Shown one piece after another: positions 1 to 6,834 of a stretch of 34,626 bases of DNA. The notes beneath the pieces are model-generated. The model had not been told where the DNA came from. It searched no databases and worked only from the letters and a program-made list of their open reading frames with translations. The DNA comes from SMWD01 sp051008895. GTDB taxonomy: Bacteria; Pseudomonadota; Gammaproteobacteria; Steroidobacterales; GCA-2729495. Position 1 is the stretch's first letter, and every line of letters begins with the position of its first letter. The translations under genes and the position numbers were made by a program. The stretch lies in contig JBPCXI010000255.1 in assembly GCA_051008895.1 (NCBI GenBank), positions 1 through 34,626 of the forward strand. The letters are read 5' to 3'.

Positions 1-696
1 GAATATCAGCGCCAGTTCGTTGACCAGTGCGATGTTCACATCGCGCTGCGTATTCTCAATGACTTTCGCCGCTTCGGCGACCTGGATACTCGATGCCTTG
101 TACGTACCAGCGCGAATAACCGTACGATAAAGCTCGTCGATATAGTCCGCAGCCTCAGGCGTCGAGCCCGACGTCACCTTGCGAATATCGGTAACGCGGT
201 GCTCCTTGTCGCCCGGATTGATGCGTTCGGGACTGTAGCCGAGGAAAAAATCCTCGTTTAGCGTGAGCCCCGAGACCTCTTCGAGAATCGGCGCGCAGTC
301 GAGTTCGGTCGCACCTGGGTAGACGGTGGACTCGTAAATTACAATGTCGCCCTTGCTCAGCGCCCCGCCGACAGTCTTGCTTGCACCGCGCAGCGCGCCG
401 AGATCCGGTCGCTTCGCGGAGTCGATCGGCGTCGGCACCGTAACGACGTACACATCGCACGAATCAAGCGCGGCCGGATCCGCCGTGCACGACAAACGCG
501 TCGCCGCGGCAAGTTCTTCGTCCGACACCTCGAGCGTCACGTCGGTGCCGCCGGCGAGCTCGGCAACACGGCCTGCATTTATGTCAAAACCGACCGTGTC
601 GAAATGCTTCGCGAACTCGACGGCGAGAGGCAGGCCAACGTAACCGAGACCGACCACGGCCACCTTGGCGTTCTTGAGATCCTGAAATTTATTCAT
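1..696 (-). CDS. tviB: UDP-N-acetylglucosamine/galactosamine 6-dehydrogenase (TviB type), partial
   Basis: The visible 232 residues are the N-terminal half of a nucleotide-sugar dehydrogenase (family about 425 residues), which oxidises C6 of a UDP-N-acetylhexosamine to the uronic acid with NAD+ for capsule, O-antigen or exopolysaccharide synthesis. The Rossmann motif GLGYVG is at 16-21. VTVPTPI, YESTVYPG, GYSPERINPGD and AEAAKVIENTQRD follow in the family order and closely match TviB as I know it. The ATG at 694-696 is the only start in front of the Rossmann strand. The gene runs off the left edge, so the catalytic-cysteine half is not visible. The choice between GlcNAc and GalNAc substrate is inferred from the TviB-like sequence. 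About 130 bases separate it from nhaB upstream on the same strand, so it probably has its own promoter. Confidence 0.9.
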   Translation of the reverse strand, partial: MNKFQDLKNAKVAVVGLGYVGLPLAVEFAKHFDTVGFDINAGRVAELAGGTDVTLEVSDEELAAATRLSCTADPAALDSCDVYVVTVPTPIDSAKRPDLGALRGASKTVGGALSKGDIVIYESTVYPGATELDCAPILEEVSGLTLNEDFFLGYSPERINPGDKEHRVTDIRKVTSGSTPEAADYIDELYRTVIRAGTYKASSIQVAEAAKVIENTQRDVNIALVNELALIF

Positions 697-801
697 TCTT
701 ATTCAACAGTTTAGAAAGGTATCGGCGAAAATAACGCCGGCCCGGCCGCGCCGCGGCGATGAAGCTCGCGGGCAGCAGCGGCCAATTCTTGCAGGAAACG
801 G

Positions 802-821
802 CCGCCGAGACTATTCGGCGG
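802..821 (-). terminator. hairpin after nhaB, possible terminator
   Basis: A perfect 7-bp inverted repeat (CCGCCGA / TCGGCGG, 6-nt loop) lies just past the nhaB stop and before the tviB-type gene. On the minus strand it is followed only by a short T-poor stretch, so it is at best an imperfect intrinsic terminator. The rest of 697-827 shows no clear feature beyond the leader of the dehydrogenase gene. Confidence 0.4.
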
Positions 822-827
822 GTCACA

Positions 828-2330
828 TTACAGCAGGTAGATAACGGCCAACAGGCCGGTAATGCTCATTGTCACCGTGTACGGAATCGCCATGTAAACC
901 ATACGGCCGTAGGATAGTCGGATCAGCGGTGCCAGCGCGGACGTCAGCAGGAACAGGAAGGCCGCCTGCCCGTTCGGCGTCGCGACACTCGGGATGTTCG
1001 TGCCGGTATTGATGGCGACAGCGAGCAGATCGAACTGCTCGACCGTCAGCACGCCTTCGAGCAACGCGTCCTTGACCTCGCCGATATACACGGTCGCCAC
1101 GAACACATTGTCGCTGATCATTGACAACACGCCGTTGGCGACAAAGAAAGCGGCGGTGCGCGTGTCACCCTCGAGCGCGAGCACGTAGTTGGTAACCGGG
1201 TCGAACAGGTGCTGATCGTGAATGACCGCGACGATCGCGAAAAATACGACCAGCAGCGACGTAAATGGCAGCGCTTCCTCGAACGCATGGCCGATCCGAT
1301 GCTCCTCGGTTACACCGTTAAACGCGGTCGCGATAACGATAATCATCAGGCCGATGACCCCGACCTCGGCGAGGTGAAGGCCAAGCGCGATCACGAGGAT
1401 CACCGCGCAGATCGCCTGCGTGATAATGACTGCGTTCTGCCGAGGCGTGCGGCGGGCAGACTCGAAACGATCGTAATCGCTGAGTATCTCCCGCACGGCC
1501 GGCCGCAGCGTGACGCCGTAACCGAACCATCCGGTGACCTCGAGCAGCACGCAGGTCATCAACCCGACGGCGAGGACCGGCATCGTGACCGGCGCCATGC
1601 GCAGGAAAAACTCGAGGAACTCCCAGCCGGCTTCCTTTGCGATCAACAGGTTCTGCGGTTCACCGACCAGCGTGCACACACCACCGAGCGCCGTGCCGAT
1701 CGCGGCATGCATCATCAGGTTACGGAGGAACGCCCGAAACTGCTCGAGATCCTCCCGATGCAGCTCATTCACTTCGTCGTCGGCCGAGTGGTCGTGATCG
1801 TGGTCGTAATCGTAACCGGACGCGACCTTATGATAGACGCCGTAAAAACCTTCGGCGACGGTAATCACAACTGCCGTCACGGTCAGCGCATCAAGGAACG
1901 CGGACAAAACCGCCGACACGGCACAGAACAGCAAAGACAGTAATACCTTCGACTTCACGCCGAGCAATATTTTGGTGAATACGAACAGCAACATCTCCTT
2001 CAGAAAGAAGATGCCCGCCACCATGAACATCAGCAGCATGATGACGGGGAAATTGTGCAGGGTTTCCTCGTATATGGCTGCCGGTGAGGTCAGCCCGATG
2101 AGCACCGCCTGAATTGCGAGCAGCCCGCCAGGCTGCAACGGGTAGCACTTGAGCGCCATCGCGAGGCAAAAAATGAACTGGGCAATCAGCATCCAGCCGA
2201 CGACAAACTTGCCGAACATCACTGCGGCGATCGGATTCCAGATCAGGAAGCCGATGATCGTAAGCTTGTACCAGTCCGGAGACCGCCCGAGAAAATTCTG
2301 GGTAAATGCCTGCCTGAGCGTGTAACTCAT
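828..2330 (-). CDS. nhaB: Na+/H+ antiporter NhaB
   Basis: This 500-residue multi-spanning inner-membrane protein exports Na+ in exchange for H+ and supports salt and pH homeostasis. The N-terminus (LGRSPDWYKLTIIGFLIWNP), the segment ending in D147 (SAFLDALTVTAVV; an intramembrane Asp regarded as functionally important in the family) and the C-terminal TGTNIPSVATPNGQAAFLF are NhaB hallmarks. Length is close to E. coli NhaB (about 513). An open frame continues upstream, but the ATG at 2328-2330 is chosen because it begins the family N-terminus and has an AAGG upstream. Residues 173-181 form a His/Asp-rich loop (YDYDHDHDH). It lies 85 bases after dnaQ on the same strand. Whether it shares that transcript is not clear. 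Confidence 0.96.
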   Translation of the reverse strand: MSYTLRQAFTQNFLGRSPDWYKLTIIGFLIWNPIAAVMFGKFVVGWMLIAQFIFCLAMALKCYPLQPGGLLAIQAVLIGLTSPAAIYEETLHNFPVIMLLMFMVAGIFFLKEMLLFVFTKILLGVKSKVLLSLLFCAVSAVLSAFLDALTVTAVVITVAEGFYGVYHKVASGYDYDHDHDHSADDEVNELHREDLEQFRAFLRNLMMHAAIGTALGGVCTLVGEPQNLLIAKEAGWEFLEFFLRMAPVTMPVLAVGLMTCVLLEVTGWFGYGVTLRPAVREILSDYDRFESARRTPRQNAVIITQAICAVILVIALGLHLAEVGVIGLMIIVIATAFNGVTEEHRIGHAFEEALPFTSLLVVFFAIVAVIHDQHLFDPVTNYVLALEGDTRTAAFFVANGVLSMISDNVFVATVYIGEVKDALLEGVLTVEQFDLLAVAINTGTNIPSVATPNGQAAFLFLLTSALAPLIRLSYGRMVYMAIPYTVTMSITGLLAVIYLL

Positions 2331-2415
2331 GATCCGACCTTGCTGACTACAAGCGCGAAATTCTAGTACGCAACGCGCCGCATACCAAGAAATATCGGAG
2401 CGCCGGTGACAACTA

Positions 2416-3126
2416 TTAGTCCAATTTGCGCCACAGGACCCCGTCTGCGCAGCTGTCGGCGATAGTATCGAGCTGCCGCTCGTGCGCCTCGATCTCGGCC
2501 TTCGTGCCGCGCACGACTTTGAGCTGTAGCCCGCCGCGGTCGATTTTCGTCGATCGCAGCACCTCGGCGGCACTCGCGGCCGGGGTCGCCTCGAGCGACA
2601 GCGCGCCCTGCCCGCCCGTCATCGCGAGATAAACGTCCGCGAGCAGCTGGGCGTCCAGCAGCGCCCCGTGGAAGTCGCGACCGGAATTATCGATCTGGTA
2701 GCGCTTGCACAGCGCGTCCAGGCTGTTGCGCTGTCCGGGATGGATCTGCCGTGCCATCGGCAACGTGTCGACGACCGGGCACAGGCCGGCGATATCGGTG
2801 GATTTCAGGCCGGCGTTGCGGAATTCATGGTCGAGGAAACCGACATCGAAATCGGCGTTGTGAATGATCAGCTCGGCGCCGGAAATGAAATCGACGAACT
2901 CCTCGGCGACCTCCGCGAACCTCGGCTCGTTCGCCAGTCGCTGGTTCGTGATGCCGTGCACCTCAATCGCGGCCTCGTCTATCTCCCGGTCAGGCTGCAC
3001 GTACTGGTGAAAACTGCGGCCGGTAGAGCGCCTGTTAATCAGTTCCACACAGCCAATCTCGATAATGCGATGCCCCCGCGAGACCTCGAGACCAGTCGTT
3101 TCGGTATCGAGCACGACCTGCCTCAT
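2416..3126 (-). CDS. dnaQ: DNA polymerase III epsilon subunit (3'-5' proofreading exonuclease)
   Basis: This 236-residue DEDDh exonuclease removes misincorporated bases within the Pol III core. Exo I is DTETTG with D7 and E9, Exo II is HNADFD at 89-94, and Exo III has H153 and D158 (DFHGALLDAQ). The C-terminal tail after about 175 is the expected variable part that binds the polymerase subunit. The ATG overlaps the rnhA stop as ATGA, so the two are translationally coupled. The rnhA-dnaQ pair is a standard gammaproteobacterial arrangement, although in E. coli the two genes diverge whereas here they run in the same direction. Confidence 0.96.
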   Translation of the reverse strand: MRQVVLDTETTGLEVSRGHRIIEIGCVELINRRSTGRSFHQYVQPDREIDEAAIEVHGITNQRLANEPRFAEVAEEFVDFISGAELIIHNADFDVGFLDHEFRNAGLKSTDIAGLCPVVDTLPMARQIHPGQRNSLDALCKRYQIDNSGRDFHGALLDAQLLADVYLAMTGGQGALSLEATPAASAAEVLRSTKIDRGGLQLKVVRGTKAEIEAHERQLDTIADSCADGVLWRKLD

Positions 3127-3614
3127 GTCGCGACCCCGCGCCGGTTGGAGCTCTCATCGTCTTCTCGCGCTCCGGTATCGCGGTCGCCCTCGTCGAGCCC
3201 GAGATTGGCGAGTGCGTCCGCACGTTCGTTGCCGGGATTGCCGGAATGCCCCTTGACCCAGCGCCAGTCGACGTCATGGTCCGCGACCAGCCCGTCGAGC
3301 AGGCGCCACAGATCGGCGTTCTTAACCGGTTTTCTGGCCGCGGTCTTCCAGCCACGACGCTTCCAGTTCACTATCCACTCCTCGATGCCCTTGCGGACAT
3401 ACTCGGAGTCCGTATAGATCGTTACGCGACATTGCCGCTTCAGAGCCGCCAGGCCCCTTATTGCGGCCGTTAGCTCCATACGGTTGTTCGTCGTTGCGGG
3501 TTCGCCGCCGCAAATCTCCCGCTCGCGGCCATTGGCGATCAGCAGGACGCCCCAGCCACCCGGACCGGGGTTGCCGCGACAAGCCCCGTCGGTGTACATC
3601 TCGACCGCACTCAT
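3123..3614 (-). CDS. rnhA: ribonuclease HI
   Basis: This 163-residue enzyme cleaves RNA in RNA:DNA hybrids, at R-loops and Okazaki primers. The four metal-binding acids are all present: D9 (YTDGACRGNPGPGG), E47 (RMEL), D69 (YTDSEYV) and D133 (ERADALAN). The active-site loop histidine is in VKGHSGNPGNE. The start at 3612-3614 gives a length like E. coli RNase HI (155) plus a short acidic, polar tail. The longer upstream open frame lies inside the methyltransferase gene and is not homologous. Both junctions are 4-base ATGA overlaps, with the methyltransferase upstream and dnaQ downstream, so the three genes form one tight operon. Confidence 0.97.
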   Translation of the reverse strand: MSAVEMYTDGACRGNPGPGGWGVLLIANGREREICGGEPATTNNRMELTAAIRGLAALKRQCRVTIYTDSEYVRKGIEEWIVNWKRRGWKTAARKPVKNADLWRLLDGLVADHDVDWRWVKGHSGNPGNERADALANLGLDEGDRDTGAREDDESSNRRGVAT

Positions 3615-4411
3615 GTGATGTTGCGCGCCGACGGATTGACGAGGCTGCCGACCAGCCTCCGCCGCGGCTTCCAGACCGGACGAATCGGCGTCACGGTATA
3701 GAGCTCCTTGCGCGCGACAACGATATAGGCGCCCGCAAACGGCGCATACCGCCGCCACGACTTGACGGCCGCCTTCCAGCTCGACCGTGCCGCCCGAATG
3801 AAGCGGCCGCCCGAACGCGCCGTGGCGCGATCGAACCGGGCCGTGGCACCGACGGTCGCCGGCGCGGTGGCGCTGTCGATTCTTTTCCGACGCAGCAGCG
3901 GCGGCTGAAAATGCTGAAACGATGAATTGTCGACGGCAAAGTTCAGCAGGCGCAGCCAATCGCGCAGCCGGTGCTCCGGAATCAGGCGGCGAATGCCCGG
4001 CGGGAAGCGCCGCCGCGACACGAGGTGACGAAGACCCAGGAAACTCACCGGATTGAAGCCGAGAATTATCACGTGGCCATCGGACCGCAGGACCCGGTCG
4101 ACCTCGCGCAGAACCCCGTGCGGATCATCGTGCGTCTCGAGAACGTGAGGCAGCAGTGCGACATCGACGGAATCGCTGGCGATACCCATGCAGTCCGGCG
4201 CGGTGACGATATCGACTTCGGGCCCGGCGCGCTCGTCAATAATCGCCGAGCGGCGCGTGCGCGCATGTCGACTGAATCGCTGCGCACCCCAGCCGCCGAT
4301 CTGCAGAAACTGATCGCCAAACACGCTCTCGAGCGCGCGGCGGACGCGCTTCGTCTCTTCCTGCAGAAGAGACTTGCCACCGCCCGACTCCAGCCACTCT
4401 GAACTGACCAT
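3611..4411 (-). CDS. class I SAM-dependent methyltransferase (YafS-like)
   Basis: This 266-residue protein has the Methyltransf_11-like core often found beside rnhA/dnaQ and sometimes gloB in gammaproteobacteria; its substrate is unknown. Motif I is the atypical LQIGGWG at about 36-42. The motif IV region is SDSVDVALLPHVLETHDDPHGVLREVDRVL, followed by the strand GHVIILGFNPVSFLGLRHL. From about residue 185 the tail is Arg-rich and ends with a basic, hydrophobic segment (FAGAYIVVARKE). The ATG at 4409-4411 has GGAAAA upstream. Its stop overlaps rnhA by 4 bases. It diverges from fabI across a 180-base region. Confidence 0.85.
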   Translation of the reverse strand: MVSSEWLESGGGKSLLQEETKRVRRALESVFGDQFLQIGGWGAQRFSRHARTRRSAIIDERAGPEVDIVTAPDCMGIASDSVDVALLPHVLETHDDPHGVLREVDRVLRSDGHVIILGFNPVSFLGLRHLVSRRRFPPGIRRLIPEHRLRDWLRLLNFAVDNSSFQHFQPPLLRRKRIDSATAPATVGATARFDRATARSGGRFIRAARSSWKAAVKSWRRYAPFAGAYIVVARKELYTVTPIRPVWKPRRRLVGSLVNPSARNIT

Positions 4412-4451
4412 TTGGTTTTCCGCTGCGTCCTTCAGCGCAAGTCGACTGCGC

Positions 4452-4457
4452 TATAAT
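4452..4457 (+). promoter_or_regulatory. candidate upstream -10 box for fabI
   Basis: A perfect TATAAT lies about 135 bases before fabI in the divergent region between the methyltransferase gene and fabI. The best -35 (TTCAGC, 4431-4436) is 15 bases away and weak. Between the two lies the near-palindrome GCGC-A-AGTCGACT-GCGC, which could be an operator. On the other strand the same A/T patch reads TATTAT and could serve the divergent methyltransferase operon. The promoter call is inferred. Confidence 0.4.
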
Positions 4458-4516
4458 ACCGAACACCGGCGACAAAGGCCGAACTCAATCGACATTCGCG
4501 ACACCTTCGGGTCAGC

Positions 4517-4558
4517 GGCCCGTTGCGGGGCCTTTCGCCCTCGAATACCGCGTACAAT
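4517..4558 (+). promoter_or_regulatory. fabI leader hairpin and proximal -10-like box
   Basis: A small hairpin (GGCCC at 4517-4521, GGGCC at 4528-4532) followed by TTT lies in the fabI leader. Downstream of it is TACAAT at 4553-4558, which would place a start site about 25 bases before fabI. No good -35 accompanies it. Both elements are weak on sequence alone. Confidence 0.25.
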
Positions 4559-4591
4559 GACCGCCGATTTAAAGCAGAGCTGGATGCTGTT

Positions 4592-5371
4592 ATGGGTTTT
4601 TTGCAGGGGAAACGCGCGCTGATCACCGGCATCGCGAGCGATCGTTCGATCGCTTGGGGGGCCGCACGCGTGATGGCCCGGGAAGGCGCCGAACTCGCGT
4701 TCACGTATCAGGGCGAAAAGATCCGCCCCCGGGTCGAGGGCTTCGCCGAGGATCTCGACAGCAAGCTGTGTTTCCCGATGGACGTCACGAGCGACGAACA
4801 GATCGACGGCGTGTTTTCCGGCCTCGCCAGGGACTGGGATCGACTGGACATCATCCTGCATTCGATCGGTTTCGCCCCCAACGACCAAATGTCCGGCGAC
4901 TACGTCGACACGGTTAATCGGGAAGGCTCGAAAATCGCCCACGACATCAGCAGCTACAGTTTTCCGGCGCTGGCAAAGGCCGGGCGATCGCTGCTCAGCG
5001 ACAACAGCTGCCTGCTGACGCTGAGTTACCTGGGCGCGGTGCGCGCGATCCCGAACTACAACGTGATGGGGCCGGCGAAAGCGAGCCTCGAGGCCAACGT
5101 TCGATTCATGGCCGCCGACCTCGGCCGGTTCGGGATCCGGGTCAACGGGATTTCGGCCGGACCAATCAAGACGTTGGCCGCGATGGGTATCGGCGGCTTC
5201 CGCGGCATGATGAAGCAGTTCGAACAGGTGGCCCCGTTGCGCCGCGCAGTCACGACCGAGGAAGTCGGCAACGCCGCCGCATTCATGTGCTCCGACCTCG
5301 CCGCCGGCATCACCGGCGAGATCCTCTACGTCGACGCGGGCTACAACGTGCTCGGCTTCGGTGTCGGCTAG
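4592..5371 (+). CDS. fabI: enoyl-[acyl-carrier-protein] reductase (NADH), FabI
   Basis: This 259-residue short-chain dehydrogenase reduces trans-2-enoyl-ACP in the last step of fatty-acid elongation. The N-terminus GKRALITGIASDRSIAWG is the FabI nucleotide-binding motif. The catalytic Y146, Y156 and K163 fall at the same numbers as in E. coli FabI (about 262 residues). G93 (HSIGFAP), where triclosan-resistance substitutions are known in E. coli, is the sensitive type. The frame is open further upstream, but the ATG at 4592 is chosen because GFLQGKR is the family start. It is a single-gene unit on the plus strand, divergent from the methyltransferase operon and convergent with the symporter gene. 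Its stop lies 8 bases before a palindrome that may act as terminator. Confidence 0.97.
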   Translation: MGFLQGKRALITGIASDRSIAWGAARVMAREGAELAFTYQGEKIRPRVEGFAEDLDSKLCFPMDVTSDEQIDGVFSGLARDWDRLDIILHSIGFAPNDQMSGDYVDTVNREGSKIAHDISSYSFPALAKAGRSLLSDNSCLLTLSYLGAVRAIPNYNVMGPAKASLEANVRFMAADLGRFGIRVNGISAGPIKTLAAMGIGGFRGMMKQFEQVAPLRRAVTTEEVGNAAAFMCSDLAAGITGEILYVDAGYNVLGFGVG

Positions 5372-5379
5372 CGTCGTCC

Positions 5380-5405
5380 GGGGTCAGATCTTCAGATCTG
5401 ACCCC
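5380..5405. repeat. perfect palindrome between convergent genes (REP-like, possible two-way terminator)
   Basis: Two 11-base arms (GGGGTCAGATC / GATCTGACCCC) flank a TTCA loop. It starts 8 bases after the fabI stop. On the other strand the TGA stop of the symporter gene is in the loop and its last codons are in one arm. The hairpin would form in both transcripts. There is no T-run, so classical intrinsic termination is not assured. The GGGGTCAG...CTGACCCC pattern resembles REP-type palindromes that I recall from gammaproteobacterial intergenic regions. That link is from memory and unverified. Confidence 0.65.
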
Positions 5406-6708
5406 TCGTGCGCTGACCGGCCTCTGCCGATCCGATAGCCAGGTTCGTCTTCTCGCCTTCGAGGCGCGCCACGATCACCGCGCAGCTGGCGTCACCGAAT
5501 ACATTCACGCTGGTACGCGCCATGTCGAGCACGCGGTCGAACACAAACAGTACCGCAATCGCCTCGACCGGAAGACCGACCGCTGCCAGGATAATGGCAA
5601 TCGCGACGAGCGAAGCCGACGGAATGCCGGCGACGCCGATCGACGTGACCAGCGCGATGACGACGATCGAGAACTGCACCGTGATGCCGAGCTCCAGGCC
5701 ATATGCCTGGGCGAGAAACATCGCGGCCATGCATTCGTAGAGCGCCGTCCCGTTCATATTGACCGTCGCGCCGAGCGGCAGCACGAAACTGCTGATGCGG
5801 TTCGACACGCCCGCGTCTTTCTCGACGCACTCCATCGTAACCGGCAGCGTGGCCGACGACGACGCGGTCGAGAAAGCCGTCAGCATGGCCGGAATCATCG
5901 TGCGCAGGGTCGCCAGCGGCGACACCCGGCCGACCCAGCGCAGCAGCGCGGGCAGCGTTATCAGCACGTGGATGGCCAGCGCGAGAACGACGACCGCGGC
6001 AAACACCAACAACGGCCGAGCAGCATCGAAACCGGTCTTCGCGACGACGCGTGCGACGAGACCGAACACGCCGATCGGCGCGAATTTCATGACCCATTCG
6101 GTCATCTTCATCATGACCTGAAAGACCGCCGACCAGAACGCGAATAGCGGCTCCGAGAGGCGCGCCTCGAGGCGCGTCATGAAATATCCGAACAGCAGGC
6201 AGAAAAAGATGATGCCCAGCATCTGGCCTTCGGCCGCAGCCTTGACGATATTCGGCGGCACCATGCGCAGGAATATCTGCACGATGTCGCCGGCGCCTTT
6301 GTCGCCGACTTTGGCCATCAGGTCGCCGGTATCGGCCTGCAGTGCGAGAATGTCGCGCGCCGGCAAGCCGTTCACGATACCTGGGCTGACCAGGTTGACT
6401 AGAACGAGACCGACGATGATCGCGAGAAACGTCGTCAACGCATAGAACAGCAGGGTCTTGCCACCTAGCTTGCCGAGATCGCCGGACGAACCGATGCCGG
6501 CGACGCCGACGATGATCGACGACGTGATCAACGGCACGATCAGCATCTTCAACGCGTTGATGAACATCGTGCCGACGAAGTCGAACGCGGCATACCAGGT
6601 AACGCCGCCGATGCCGGCCGTCTCACCGGCCAGGGTCCCGGCAATCGCCGCGAGCACGATCGCGATCAGAATCTGCCAGTGCAGCGCAAGGCGCATCGGA
6701 TTAACCAC
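5392..6708 (-). CDS. dicarboxylate/amino acid:cation symporter (DAACS, glutamate/aspartate type)
   Basis: This 438-residue inner-membrane carrier couples uptake of an acidic amino acid or dicarboxylate to cations. The serine-rich HP1 hairpin (STASSSATLP, about 280-289), NMNGTALYE at 317-325 and the TM8 motif D391..D395..R398-T399..N402...D406 are DAACS hallmarks. R398 matches the arginine that in GltPh selects acidic substrates, which favours glutamate or aspartate over neutral amino acids. N319 replaces the Asp usual in NMDGT. The GTG start at 6706-6708 is preferred over the ATG four codons later because GGAG lies 8 bases before it. The stop lies within the palindrome shared with fabI's 3' end. 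It is 126 bases downstream of ppiD and may be a separate unit. Confidence 0.93.
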   Translation of the reverse strand: MVNPMRLALHWQILIAIVLAAIAGTLAGETAGIGGVTWYAAFDFVGTMFINALKMLIVPLITSSIIVGVAGIGSSGDLGKLGGKTLLFYALTTFLAIIVGLVLVNLVSPGIVNGLPARDILALQADTGDLMAKVGDKGAGDIVQIFLRMVPPNIVKAAAEGQMLGIIFFCLLFGYFMTRLEARLSEPLFAFWSAVFQVMMKMTEWVMKFAPIGVFGLVARVVAKTGFDAARPLLVFAAVVVLALAIHVLITLPALLRWVGRVSPLATLRTMIPAMLTAFSTASSSATLPVTMECVEKDAGVSNRISSFVLPLGATVNMNGTALYECMAAMFLAQAYGLELGITVQFSIVVIALVTSIGVAGIPSASLVAIAIILAAVGLPVEAIAVLFVFDRVLDMARTSVNVFGDASCAVIVARLEGEKTNLAIGSAEAGQRTRGQI

Positions 6709-6834
6709 GGATCAGGCTCCAGGTGGATCCCGGGTGCACCCGTATTTTTCCCCGTCCCGTCAAAGCCTCACTCCCGGACACTGTGAATACGAGCGTCGCC
6801 AATGGCTGAAAGGCAATCGCCCCCGGTCCCGCGA

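Noticed and set aside
6732..6756. Terminator-like CGGGTGCACCCG followed by T-rich sequence on the plus strand.
   Set aside because: No plus-strand transcript is expected here, and on the minus strand the T-run would precede the stem. The stem is also only 4 bp with a loop.
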